Shown: positions 8,443 through 16,097 of the stretch, piece after piece
How positions within the stretch are numbered: position 1 is the stretch's first letter
Layout of the letters: every line of letters starts with the position of its first letter
Assembly (NCBI GenBank): GCA_965237965.1
Contig: CBDEGT010000001.1
Span: 806,001-870,000, forward strand
Direction of reading: 5' to 3'
From: UBA2988 sp965237965
GTDB lineage: Bacteria; Gemmatimonadota; Gemmatimonadetes; Longimicrobiales; Gaopeijiaceae
Length of the DNA: 64,000 nucleotides
Translations under genes and position numbers: made by a program
Notes under the pieces: model-generated
Told to the model about the DNA's origin: nothing
What the model saw: only the letters and a program-made list of their open reading frames with translations
Database searches by the model: none

Positions 8443-9018
8443 ATGACCGACGACCCACCGATCGTCCACGTGCACGCTGACGAATCCTGCCTCGGAAACC
8501 AGTTCCGGAATCGCGACCGTCCCGGAGGAGCGGCCGGCCTGGTGGAGGTCTGGAAGGGAGGTCGCTGGGAGCGCCGCGACTACTGGGTTTCCGAGCCATC
8601 GACCACCAACAACCGTATGGCGATACGCAGCGCACTCGAGGCGCTGGGGCATCTGAAGCGGGGCTGCCGGGTGCGCTTCGTCTCCGACAGCCAGTACCTC
8701 GTGCGTGGGATGGACGAATGGGTCCGGAATTGGAAGTCGCGCGGCTGGACACGAAAGGCCGGACCGATCGAGAACCTCGAGCTCTGGAAGGCGCTCGACG
8801 CGACGGCTGCGGACTACGAGGTCGAATGGCAGTGGGTGCGCGGACACGCCGGCCACCCGAAGAACGAATACGCCAATCACCTCGCCACCGGCGCGGCGCG
8901 CCGGCAGGACGCTTCGGACAAGCTGGTCCTATCGGCGTTCGAGGACTGGCTCGAAGCGGAGCGCACACGTGGGCAGTACCTGGACTACCACGAGTTCCGG
9001 CCACCCCGCGAGAGCTGA
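8443..9018 (+). CDS. RNase H-fold protein
   Basis: The protein is 191 aa and has an RNase H-like core. The first catalytic Asp is in HADESCLGNQ, an acidic helix segment is RSALEAL, and the second Asp is in FVSDSQYLVRGM. W-V-R-G-H-A-G-H near residue 143 matches the RNase HI handle and His loop. The fourth acidic residue, usually Asp after HxGxxxNE, falls in NEYANHLA, where Asn stands in place of Asp. I chose ATG 8443 because it starts at the first beta strand. The frame is open further upstream but looks non-coding. It is the only plus-strand gene in the first 30 kb. The role is probably removal of RNA from RNA:DNA hybrids. Confidence 0.75.
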   Translation: MTDDPPIVHVHADESCLGNQFRNRDRPGGAAGLVEVWKGGRWERRDYWVSEPSTTNNRMAIRSALEALGHLKRGCRVRFVSDSQYLVRGMDEWVRNWKSRGWTRKAGPIENLELWKALDATAADYEVEWQWVRGHAGHPKNEYANHLATGAARRQDASDKLVLSAFEDWLEAERTRGQYLDYHEFRPPRES

Positions 9019-9047
9019 CCCTCCGGATAGAATCTACAGGTCGCCTG

Positions 9048-9222
9048 GGACCAAGGTAGACATGAGCATACGGTTCGAGGGTTACGGGTGGCACGGCCCC
9101 TTCTCCGTCGTTAGCGCTCCTCGACGTAGCTTGGGCTATGCCTTCGTCGCGCTGTCCAGGATGAGAGGCCGTGGCACCCATAACGCGGCGCGCTCCCCTC
9201 TTCCAGCGACCTGTTAGGAAGC
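9048..9222 (+). repeat. Hairpin repeat element, copy 1
   Basis: This is one of three related copies in the window (others at 13271-13458 and 16844-17033). Arms at 9081-9101 and 9164-9184 form an 18/21-bp inverted repeat with a 62-nt loop. An open frame of 51 codons runs 9062-9217. It starts MSIRFEGYGWHGPF and ends ATC-stop, as in the other copies. Copy 1 is the most diverged and lies 29 nt after the RNase H-like gene, in the opposite genomic orientation to the other two. It contains no gene I recognise. The gap 9019-9390 otherwise holds only the terminator at 9226-9267. Confidence 0.85.
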
Positions 9223-9225
9223 AAG

Positions 9226-9267
9226 AAAAAACGAGCCCCGCGTCACGACACGTCATGACGCGGGGCT
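9226..9267 (-). terminator. Rho-independent terminator
   Basis: A perfect 12-bp stem (9234-9245 pairing with 9256-9267) with a 10-nt loop is followed, in the minus-strand sense, by CG and a run of six T. It would end transcription coming from the small gene at 9391-9657 and from the lipB operon beyond it. It is the only clear U-tract terminator I found in the window. Confidence 0.85.
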
Positions 9268-9390
9268 TCAGTTCCGCCGGCAGGACTGGTCCGCTTGCTT
9301 GGATCCACCCACGTGCGGGCGGCCGAACCGATCCTTTTTCCCTCGGTCTGCCGCGGTCGGGCGACCCGGGGCGCCTCCTGGCACCGGAGG

Positions 9391-9657
9391 CTACGTTCGG
9401 AGTCCAGCGACCTCTCCGAAGGCCAGCTCAGGTATCCAAGGCCCGGCTGGCGATCGATCACGCGCCGTCGCGCCCGTCGACCTCAGCGCCCGAATCGTCG
9501 GAGGGATGGCCTGCGCCATCGATTCAACGTGCCGCATCGGAACGCACATCAAGTATGCACTCCTGCCCACATGGCCGCAAGCTCCGTGTTCGGGCGTTCC
9601 GGAAGGGTCGATGGATAGTCGTATAGCCTTCAAGGACAAACACTTGAAGCAGATCAT
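9391..9657 (-). CDS. Small protein with YlxR-like (DUF448) pattern
   Basis: An 88-aa frame begins with ATG 9657 preceded at 5 nt by a strong AAAGGAG. It has CFKC near the N-terminus, then RLSIDPSG, ten residues, GRSAYL and a later IRALR. The spacing from DPSG to GRxAYL matches YlxR/DUF448 RNA-binding proteins. The segment between the Cys pair and the RL is 3-4 residues short, and the second half does not match. Codon use (ATA, TTG, AGT) is less GC-rich than that of its neighbours. It sits between lipB and a clean terminator. It could be a degenerate or divergent YlxR, or a chance frame. YlxR normally sits by nusA-infB, which is not the case here. Confidence 0.4.
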   Translation of the reverse strand: MICFKCLSLKAIRLSIDPSGTPEHGACGHVGRSAYLMCVPMRHVESMAQAIPPTIRALRSTGATARDRSPAGPWIPELAFGEVAGLRT

Positions 9658-9835
9658 ATAAACTCCTTTATCCACGGTCCAGGAGACGCTAAACAGGTGG
9701 ATTCGAGCCCCGGATCCGGAGCGCCACAGGCCCCGGGGCGAGGCCCTTCCAGGAAAAATCCGGGCAAGATAGGTGGGCTCGACCTGCCTCGACGATGTTG
9801 GCTGGAAAACGATTCCGGTCTGAAGCAGCGGCTCC

Positions 9836-10543
9836 CTATCCTGAGCACAGCCGCCGACCGAACCGACGTGCCAGCGCCTGTGCGACTCGCTCTTCGACAT
9901 CCGGGATGGGTACCGTACGCCCGAGCTCTCGCTCGATCGACGTGACCCCCAGGTCGGCGATCCCACAGGGCACGATCGTCTCGAAGAAGGTCAGGTCGGT
10001 GCTGACGTTGATCGCGAACCCGTGCGACGTGATCCAACCGGACGAGACGCGCACACCGATCGCGGCGATCTTCGCGCCGTTCGTCCATACGCCGGTAAGC
10101 CCCCGAACGCGTTCGCTCCGTACGCCCAGACCGTCGAGCGCATCGATCAGCGCACCCTCGAGATCGCGCAGATAGCGGTGCAGATCGCGGCGGCCTTCCT
10201 CGAGAGCCAGGATGGGATACCCCACAAGCTGCCCGGGACCGTGGTAGGTCACGTCTCCGCCCCGACCTGCCTCGTACAACTCGACCCCCAGCGCAGCGAG
10301 CTCCTGTTTCCCCGCAAGCATGTGTGCAGGATCGGAGGCGCTGCCGAGGGTGATGACGTGCGGGTGTTCGAGCAGAACCAGAGTGTCGGGAACCCGGCCG
10401 GCGCGGCGCGCGCGCACCAGCTCCTCCTGAAGCGCGAGCCCATCTCCGTATGCGACGTTGCCCGCGCGGCACACGTCCAGAGGCGGGCACCCGGCCTCGT
10501 CCACGGCCTTCGCCCCCGTCGCGCCCGCCGCCGCCCCGCTCAT
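9836..10543 (-). CDS. lipB: Octanoyl-[acyl carrier protein]:protein transferase
   Basis: It transfers octanoyl from ACP to the lipoyl-domain lysine, the first step of protein lipoylation. The protein is 235 aa. Hallmarks are EHPHVITLG, GGDVTYHGPGQLVGYPIL, VWTNGAKIAAIGV with catalytic Lys158, TSHGFAINV, and Cys193 in VPCG. The first 20 residues are probably outside the domain. The start overlaps the E2 stop by 4 nt, so the lipoylating enzyme is translationally coupled to a lipoylated substrate. lipA is not in the window. Confidence 0.95.
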   Translation of the reverse strand: MSGAAAGATGAKAVDEAGCPPLDVCRAGNVAYGDGLALQEELVRARRAGRVPDTLVLLEHPHVITLGSASDPAHMLAGKQELAALGVELYEAGRGGDVTYHGPGQLVGYPILALEEGRRDLHRYLRDLEGALIDALDGLGVRSERVRGLTGVWTNGAKIAAIGVRVSSGWITSHGFAINVSTDLTFFETIVPCGIADLGVTSIERELGRTVPIPDVEERVAQALARRFGRRLCSG

Positions 10544-11982
10544 GCGTCGGCGGGGAAGTCCTCCAGCACCTGCTTGAGTCGTAACAGGAAGCGGGCCGCG
10601 TCGGCTCCATCGACCAGGCGGTGGTCGTAGCCGAGCGAGAACAGGGCACGCTTGCGGATCGCCATCGCATCGGTGCCCGTAGCCGCGTCCTCGATCACCA
10701 CGACCCGCTTTTCGATCGCACCGGTACCGAGGATCGCCGCCGTGCCCTTTGGGATCACCGGCATGCCCACCAGGGTCCCCACCACACCGGGGTTCGTGAT
10801 CGTGAAGGTCGCCCCCTGGATCTCGGCCGGCGCCAGCTGCCTCGTACGTGCCCGCTCCGCGAGGTCGGCGATCTTGACGCCTATTCCCACCAAACTCATG
10901 AGGTCGGTGTCACGCATCACAGGAACGATCAGCCCCGGGTCGAGGTCCACCGCAATCCCGATGTTGACGCTTCCCCGGTAGATGATGCTGTTGCCCGAGA
11001 CCGTCCCGTTGATCTGCGGAAACCCGCGCAGCACGCGGGCAACGGCCCAGGCGACGAAGGCCGTGTAGCTCACCCGCATGCCCCTTTCCTCCCACTTCTT
11101 CTTGCTCTCTTTCCGCACACGGTCGATCACCGTGAAGTCGATCTCGATGAACGAGTGCACGTGGGGTGCGATTCGCTTGGCCACCACCATATGCTCGGCG
11201 GTCAGACGCCGAATCTTGTTCATCGGCTCTACGCGGTCGCCCTCGCGCACTGGATGCTCGGGGTGCAATACCTGGCCGTAGAACGCCTTCCAGAGATCGG
11301 AAGCGGGAGCCAACGGTGGCGGACTCCGAGAGGGTCGGTCCAATCCGGAGGGACGCTCCGGGGACGCGGTGTCGAGCTCGCGGGGGGCCGCGCTCGCATC
11401 AAGTCCGGCCGTCGCCTCTCCCTTATGGGAGTCGACGTAGGCGAGGATATCCTGCTTGGTCACCCTCCCCGCGTGGCCGGTCCCCTCGACCCGCGACAGA
11501 TCCACTCCGTGTTCTTCCGCAATCTTGCGTACGACAGGCGTGCTCCGGGTGCGAAGCCGATCGTCCGACCCGTGCTCGCTGTCCCGACCCGCGGAGTCGT
11601 CCTCACGCGCCGACGCGGCAGGAGGCGTGGCGTCCGCTATGTGATCCGGTGTGCCCGCATCGGCAGGAGGTTCCTCCGCCGCGGCATCGGCGTCCGCTTC
11701 CCCCCGGGTCGGTGCGCCGCCGTTCCCTGACAGGGCACCGCCCTCGGTTTCGATGTAGGCGATGATCGTCCCTACTTCGACGGTCTGTCCCTCCTCGACC
11801 TCGATCGCGACAAGCGTCCCCGCGGCGGGTGCGGGGATCTCTGCATCCACCTTGTCGGTGGAGATCTCGAGGATCGGCTCGTCGCGCTCGACGGGCTGGC
11901 CGACCGCTTTGAGCCACCGGGAGACCGTGCCCTCGGCGATGGACTCGCCCATCTGGGGCATCGGGACCTCGATCCTGGCCAC
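10540..11982 (-). CDS. 2-oxoacid dehydrogenase E2 (lipoyl acyltransferase)
   Basis: This is the core acyltransferase of a 2-oxoacid dehydrogenase complex, 480 aa from GTG 11982, which has GGGAGGAAGC just before it. The lipoyl domain (about 1-75) contains EISTDKVDAEIPAP with the lipoylated Lys. A Pro/Ala/Asp-rich linker follows. The E1/E3-binding domain is VVRKIAEEHGVDLSRVEGTG. The catalytic domain ends with HRLVDGADAARFLLRL, carrying the His-x3-Asp-Gly active site. I cannot tell succinyl (sucB) from pyruvate or branched-chain specificity by eye. The ISTDKVDAEIP lipoyl motif is common to sucB and branched-chain E2. It is followed directly by lipB. Confidence 0.9.
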   Translation of the reverse strand: MARIEVPMPQMGESIAEGTVSRWLKAVGQPVERDEPILEISTDKVDAEIPAPAAGTLVAIEVEEGQTVEVGTIIAYIETEGGALSGNGGAPTRGEADADAAAEEPPADAGTPDHIADATPPAASAREDDSAGRDSEHGSDDRLRTRSTPVVRKIAEEHGVDLSRVEGTGHAGRVTKQDILAYVDSHKGEATAGLDASAAPRELDTASPERPSGLDRPSRSPPPLAPASDLWKAFYGQVLHPEHPVREGDRVEPMNKIRRLTAEHMVVAKRIAPHVHSFIEIDFTVIDRVRKESKKKWEERGMRVSYTAFVAWAVARVLRGFPQINGTVSGNSIIYRGSVNIGIAVDLDPGLIVPVMRDTDLMSLVGIGVKIADLAERARTRQLAPAEIQGATFTITNPGVVGTLVGMPVIPKGTAAILGTGAIEKRVVVIEDAATGTDAMAIRKRALFSLGYDHRLVDGADAARFLLRLKQVLEDFPADA

Positions 11983-12055
11983 GCTTCCTCCCTGCTCTCG
12001 CTGAACGCTGGCTGTGCGCCTCGGAAAGCGAGGCACGCGATCTCTCTCAGCGACT

Positions 12056-12445
12056 TCAGGGGGGCGGCGCGCCCTCCTCGGGCGTCGCCCCCACCTCGGG
12101 TTCGGACCCGGTCGCGGTTCCCGCGTTCCCACCAAGTCCCGGTAGGAGAGGCTCAGGCCTGCTCACCGGAGCCGACTGGAAGTCCTGCTCGAGGATCGAC
12201 TGAGGTGTCTGGGACCGGGACGACATGATCGATAGGACGAGCGCGAGCAGCATGAACGCCGCGCCCCCCGCCCACGTCGCCCGGGTAAGCACAGTGGTGG
12301 CCTGCCGTCCCGCCAAGATCCCGTCCGTGGCGGCAGATCCACCACCCATGGCCGCGAGCCCCCCACCCTTGCCCGACTGGAGCAGGATCACGACGGCCAG
12401 AAAGAAGCCGTCCAGCAGCATGACCGTGACAAGAAGTGCGTACAT
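12056..12445 (-). CDS. secG: Preprotein translocase subunit SecG
   Basis: This is an accessory membrane subunit of the SecYEG channel, 129 aa. Two membrane segments (about 1-22 and 56-78) flank the conserved ILLQSGKGGGLAAMGGGS loop. The C-terminal tail of about 45 residues is Pro/Glu/Gly-rich and longer than in most SecG. It lies 73 nt downstream of tpiA, the widespread gap-pgk-tpiA-secG order, which supports the assignment. Confidence 0.92.
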   Translation of the reverse strand: MYALLVTVMLLDGFFLAVVILLQSGKGGGLAAMGGGSAATDGILAGRQATTVLTRATWAGGAAFMLLALVLSIMSSRSQTPQSILEQDFQSAPVSRPEPLLPGLGGNAGTATGSEPEVGATPEEGAPPP

Positions 12446-12518
12446 CGTGTGGACCTGATAGAGGCTGGAAAGAGCCAGGAACGTCGCCCGAAACCGCGGA
12501 TCGTGTCAACGGCCGACC

Positions 12519-13271
12519 TCAACGCGACGGCGCGGCCTCCACGATTGCGGCGAACTGCCTTGGGTCCAGGCTGGCGCCTCCGACGAGCACCCCGTCGACG
12601 TCGGCGGCCGCCATCAGCTCCGCCGCATTGTCCCCCTTGACACTTCCCCCGTAGAGGATCGGCACGTCGTCGGCACCGCCGTCCAACCGAGCGCGCAGCT
12701 GGGCGCGCAGGATCCCGTGGGCGGCCTCTGCGTCTGCCGGAGTGGCGGTCTCACCGGTGCCGATCGCCCAGACCGGTTCGTAGGCGATCAGGAAGGGCGC
12801 GTTTCGCACGGGGTCGACGGCCGCCAAGGCTGCATCGATCTGCCTGAGGATCACCTCTTCGAGTTGTCCCGCGCGCCGTTCCGCGAGCGTCTCGCCGACG
12901 CAGACCAGGGGGATCAAGCCGAGCCGGAGGGCTGACGTCGTCTTTCTCGTCACCTGGTCGTCGGTCTCGCCGAAAAGTTGGCGGCGCTCGGAGTGCCCGA
13001 CCAACACGTGCGTGGCTCCCGCCGCCCGCGCCTGTAGCGCCGAGATCTCCCCGGTGAACGCGCCCTCGTCCTCCCAGTGGATGTTCTGCAATCCGATCCC
13101 GACGTGCGGTGGCCGCGCGGCACGCGCCGCCGCGAGTGAAACCGCGGAGGGAAAGACCAGCACCTGTGGTCGCCCCTCCCCAACCGCTACGGTGAACGAC
13201 CCGAAGAAGGTGCGGGTTTCTTCCGGCCCCTTGTGCATCTTCCAGTTTGCCGCGACCACCACGCGGGGCAT
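12519..13271 (-). CDS. tpiA: Triosephosphate isomerase
   Basis: It interconverts dihydroxyacetone phosphate and glyceraldehyde-3-phosphate. The protein is 250 aa. Active-site residues are Lys11 (AANWKMHKG), His93 (VGHSERRQLFGETD) and Glu165 (AYEPVWAIGTG). The phosphate-binding ILYGGSVKGDN is present. Its ATG overlaps by one base (TAATG) the stop codon of the 51-codon frame in repeat copy 2. No convincing Shine-Dalgarno is seen, so initiation may depend on re-initiation from that frame or on structure of the repeat. Confidence 0.96.
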   Translation of the reverse strand: MPRVVVAANWKMHKGPEETRTFFGSFTVAVGEGRPQVLVFPSAVSLAAARAARPPHVGIGLQNIHWEDEGAFTGEISALQARAAGATHVLVGHSERRQLFGETDDQVTRKTTSALRLGLIPLVCVGETLAERRAGQLEEVILRQIDAALAAVDPVRNAPFLIAYEPVWAIGTGETATPADAEAAHGILRAQLRARLDGGADDVPILYGGSVKGDNAAELMAAADVDGVLVGGASLDPRQFAAIVEAAPSR

Positions 13272-13458
13272 TAGCAGGTCGCCGAAGAAGTGGAGCGCAC
13301 CGCGTTATGGGTGCCACCGCCCCTCATCCTAGGCAGCGCGACGAAGGCATAGTCCAAGCTACATCGAGGAGCGCTAACGACGGAGAAGGGGCCATGCCAC
13401 CCATAACCCTCGAACCGTAAGCTCATGTCTACCTTGGTCGCGGGCGCAGGGGAGCGGT
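13271..13458 (-). repeat. Hairpin repeat element, copy 2, abutting tpiA
   Basis: This copy lies in the pgk-tpiA gap in the transcribed orientation. Inverted-repeat arms at 13304-13324 and 13387-13407 match 18/21. The 51-codon frame runs 13426 to 13271 and its TAA shares a base with the tpiA start. The sequences outside the hairpin on the two sides (around 13274-13295 and 13436-13456) are themselves similar, about 15 of 20 bases as a direct repeat ending GCGACC. Relative to copy 1 most codon changes are non-synonymous, which argues against strong protein selection. Confidence 0.88.
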
Positions 13459-13585
13459 GCGGTTGATCCATTGTCTCTCCTCCTCGCCGTACCCACCAGT
13501 ACGACTCGTCGTCGTTCCTCCGCTGAACCGCGCCGGTCCCCTGCGCGCGGTGCACTCCCCTTACTTCAGCCACCTGTCAGAACGC

Positions 13586-14791
13586 TCACCGGTCGCTCAA
13601 CGCGAGTACACCGGGAAGCGGATCGCCGGCGAGGAATTCGAGCGACGCACCGCCCCCGGTCGAGACGTGGCTCAGGCGCGAGACAACGCCCGCCGCTTCG
13701 GCGGCGGCGGCCGAGTCTCCACCCCCGACGACCGTGAGCGCCCCGCGATCGGTCGCCTCCGCGACCGCACGCGCGACCGCGACCGTGCCCTCATGGAAGG
13801 GGGGTTGTTCGAACACACCCATCGGGCCGTTCCACAGGATCGTGCGGGCGACCGCGAGCACGCCGGCGAAGAGCGCCCTCGAGGCAGTGCCAATATCGCC
13901 GATCCGGTCGCCCGGTTGGATAGAGTCGCGCGGTACGACGCGGGTTATCGGTGCCCCGTCGAGGCGGTCGGCGACCACGCAATCGATCGGCAGCACGAGG
14001 CGATCGCCTGCCTCCTCGAGCACGGCACGGGCTAGCTGCACCCGGTCCTCCTCCACCAGAGAGGCGCCCACCTCGAGGCCCAGCGCCCGGAAGAATGTGT
14101 TCGCCATCGCGCCGCCTACGAGCAGCCGATCCACCCGCGGCAAGAGACCCCGCACGACGTCGATCTTCCCAGAGATCTTCGCACCGCCCAGGATCGCCAC
14201 GAACGGCCGTTCGGGCTCGCCCATCACCCGACCGAGGCACTCGAGCTCCTTCTCCATCAGCACGCCCGTTACCGCGCGCCCCCCACGCGCCCGCATCTCG
14301 TCCGCGACTCCGGTCGTGGAAGCGTGAGCGCGGTGGGCAGAGCCGAAGGCATCGTTGATGAACAGGTCGGCCAGGTCGGCCAGCGCAGTGGCGAAAGCCT
14401 GATCGTTCTTCTCCTCCCCCGGATCGAACCGCGTGTTCTCCAGCACCAGCGCGTCCCCGGGGGCCAGATTGTCGACCGCCGCGAGAGCGCCCTCGTGCAC
14501 CGCGCCCGGGTGGAAACGCACGTTCCCACCCACCAGCTCTCGCAGTCTCTCGGCGACGGGTCGGAGCGAGTACCGTGGATCGGGGACTCCCTTGGGTCGC
14601 CCCAGATGGGAGAGAATCACGATGCGCGCGCCCGCGTCGCGAAGAATGCGAAGGGTCGGAAGGGTCTCGCGGATACGCGTGTCGTCGGTGATCCGGCCTT
14701 CCTCGATGGGGACGTTCAGGTCCGCGCGAACCAGCACGCGACGCCCGACTAGATCGGCCGCGGAAAGGTCGTTCAGAGATGCCTTGGTCAT
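13586..14791 (-). CDS. pgk: Phosphoglycerate kinase
   Basis: It makes ATP and 3-phosphoglycerate from 1,3-bisphosphoglycerate. The protein is 401 aa from ATG 14791. Motifs seen include VLVRADLNVPIEEGRITDD, ILSHLGRPKG, LENTRFDPGEEKND, GGAKISGKIDV and the C-terminal VVGGGDSAAAAEAAG. The frame extends 16 codons upstream to a GTG, but the ATG fits the family N-terminus. A TACAAT lies only 9 nt before the ATG and no Shine-Dalgarno is visible, so the message may be leaderless. It lies between gap and tpiA. Confidence 0.95.
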   Translation of the reverse strand: MTKASLNDLSAADLVGRRVLVRADLNVPIEEGRITDDTRIRETLPTLRILRDAGARIVILSHLGRPKGVPDPRYSLRPVAERLRELVGGNVRFHPGAVHEGALAAVDNLAPGDALVLENTRFDPGEEKNDQAFATALADLADLFINDAFGSAHRAHASTTGVADEMRARGGRAVTGVLMEKELECLGRVMGEPERPFVAILGGAKISGKIDVVRGLLPRVDRLLVGGAMANTFFRALGLEVGASLVEEDRVQLARAVLEEAGDRLVLPIDCVVADRLDGAPITRVVPRDSIQPGDRIGDIGTASRALFAGVLAVARTILWNGPMGVFEQPPFHEGTVAVARAVAEATDRGALTVVGGGDSAAAAEAAGVVSRLSHVSTGGGASLEFLAGDPLPGVLALSDR

Positions 14792-14800
14792 GGAGGCTTG

Positions 14801-14806
14801 ATTGTA
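14801..14806 (-). promoter_or_regulatory. Possible -10 box before pgk
   Basis: TACAAT on the minus strand lies 9 nt from the pgk ATG. With the usual 6-7 nt from -10 to the transcription start, the transcript would begin at or within a few bases of the start codon. No good -35 was found. The 224-nt gap-pgk interval has no other recognisable element. Confidence 0.28.
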
Positions 14807-15015
14807 GGGGCAGCGCCGGGTACGCGACAACGCGTTCACGCTCGGCGCGGCTGGCCTCCCGAGCTCATCGTCGTTTGATCACACCCTGTGGTACGACAAC
14901 GCGCGGATCGACAGAGGCGTCGTTCTCCGACGCGTCACCCGCGCCAGTGATCCCGAGATCCGAGGCGATCGGACCGACCGTCGCGTCGGCACCCGCACCG
15001 TCGCTGGGTAACGCG

Positions 15016-16041
15016 CTAGCTGCGTGCCTGGGCCGGCAGCCGCTCACCGACGTAACGCACGAGGTCGACCACGCGGGCCGAGTATCCCCATTCGTTGTCG
15101 TACCACGACAGCACCTTTACCAGTCGACCGTCAATCACGCTCGTGCTCGCCGCATCAACGATCGAACTGCGGCTGTCCCCGATGAAGTCGACCGATACCA
15201 GCTTGTCCTCTGCCACTCCCAGGATGCCCTTGAGCTCCCCGGTGGCTGCGGCGCGGAAGGCGTCGTTCACCTCTTCGGTCGTCGTCTCCTTATCGACCTC
15301 GCACACCAGGTCGACGATCGACACGTCCGGGGTCGGTACGCGGATCGCCATACCGTCCAGCTTCCCCTTCACCTCGGGGAGAACCAATGCCGTGGCCCGG
15401 GCGGCACCGGTCGTCGTCGGGATCATGGACATCGCCGCCGCGCGCGCGCGCCGCAGATCCTTGTGCGGTAGGTCGAGGATGTTCTGATCGTTCGTGTAGG
15501 AGTGCACGGTCGTCATGAGGCCACGACGAAGCCCGAACCGCTCCATGATCACCTTGACTACCGGTGCCAGACAGTTGGTGGTACAGCTGGCGTTCGAGAT
15601 CACGTCGTGCTTCTCGGGATCGTACATGTCCTGATTGACCCCGAGCACAACGGTCACGTCCTCTTTCTTCGCCGGCGCGGTGATGATCACCTTGCGTGCG
15701 CCCGCCTCCAGATGCTTAGCGGCCCGGTCGCGCTCGACGAAGATCCCGGTCGACTCCACGACGACATCCACATCCAACTCGCGCCAGGGGAGCCGCGCGG
15801 GATCGCGCTCGGCCAGGACCTTTATCTCGTCTCCGTCCACGCGAATCCCGCCGCCAACGACCTCGACCTCCCCGGGATAACGCCGGTGAACCGAGTCGTA
15901 GCGGAGCAGATGTGCGAGGGTGGGGCTGTCCGTAAGGTCGTTGACCGCGACGAAGTCCAGATCCTGGGCGGACTGCTTGGCGTAGCGCAGGACGTTACGG
16001 CCGATGCGGCCGAATCCGTTGATCGCAACTCGGACGGGCAT
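15016..16041 (-). CDS. gap: Glyceraldehyde-3-phosphate dehydrogenase
   Basis: This is the NAD-dependent glycolytic enzyme, 341 aa. The start ATG 16041 is set by AAGGAGAG and by the N-terminus PVRVAINGFGRIGRNVLR. The catalytic Cys153 sits in ISNASCTTNCLAP. TGAARATALVLPEVKGK and WYDNEWGYSARVVDLV are family motifs. The acidic residue after the second beta strand (VAVNDL) suggests NAD rather than NADP use. It lies 56 nt after comF and is followed by pgk, tpiA and secG. Confidence 0.96.
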   Translation of the reverse strand: MPVRVAINGFGRIGRNVLRYAKQSAQDLDFVAVNDLTDSPTLAHLLRYDSVHRRYPGEVEVVGGGIRVDGDEIKVLAERDPARLPWRELDVDVVVESTGIFVERDRAAKHLEAGARKVIITAPAKKEDVTVVLGVNQDMYDPEKHDVISNASCTTNCLAPVVKVIMERFGLRRGLMTTVHSYTNDQNILDLPHKDLRRARAAAMSMIPTTTGAARATALVLPEVKGKLDGMAIRVPTPDVSIVDLVCEVDKETTTEEVNDAFRAAATGELKGILGVAEDKLVSVDFIGDSRSSIVDAASTSVIDGRLVKVLSWYDNEWGYSARVVDLVRYVGERLPAQARS

Positions 16042-16097
16042 ACCGCAACTCTCCTTCGGCTCCGGATGGGGACACGTCTCTCTGGGAGCTCGCCACC

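Noticed and set aside
9690..9730. Possible tRNA or tmRNA end (GATTCGAG next to CCCCGG)
   Set aside because: The flanking bases do not pair as a 5-bp T-stem on either strand and no acceptor stem or CCA was found.
14865..15047. 60-codon minus-strand frame overlapping the end of gap
   Set aside because: No ribosome site, low-complexity Asp/Ala-rich sequence and overlap with gap; most likely chance.
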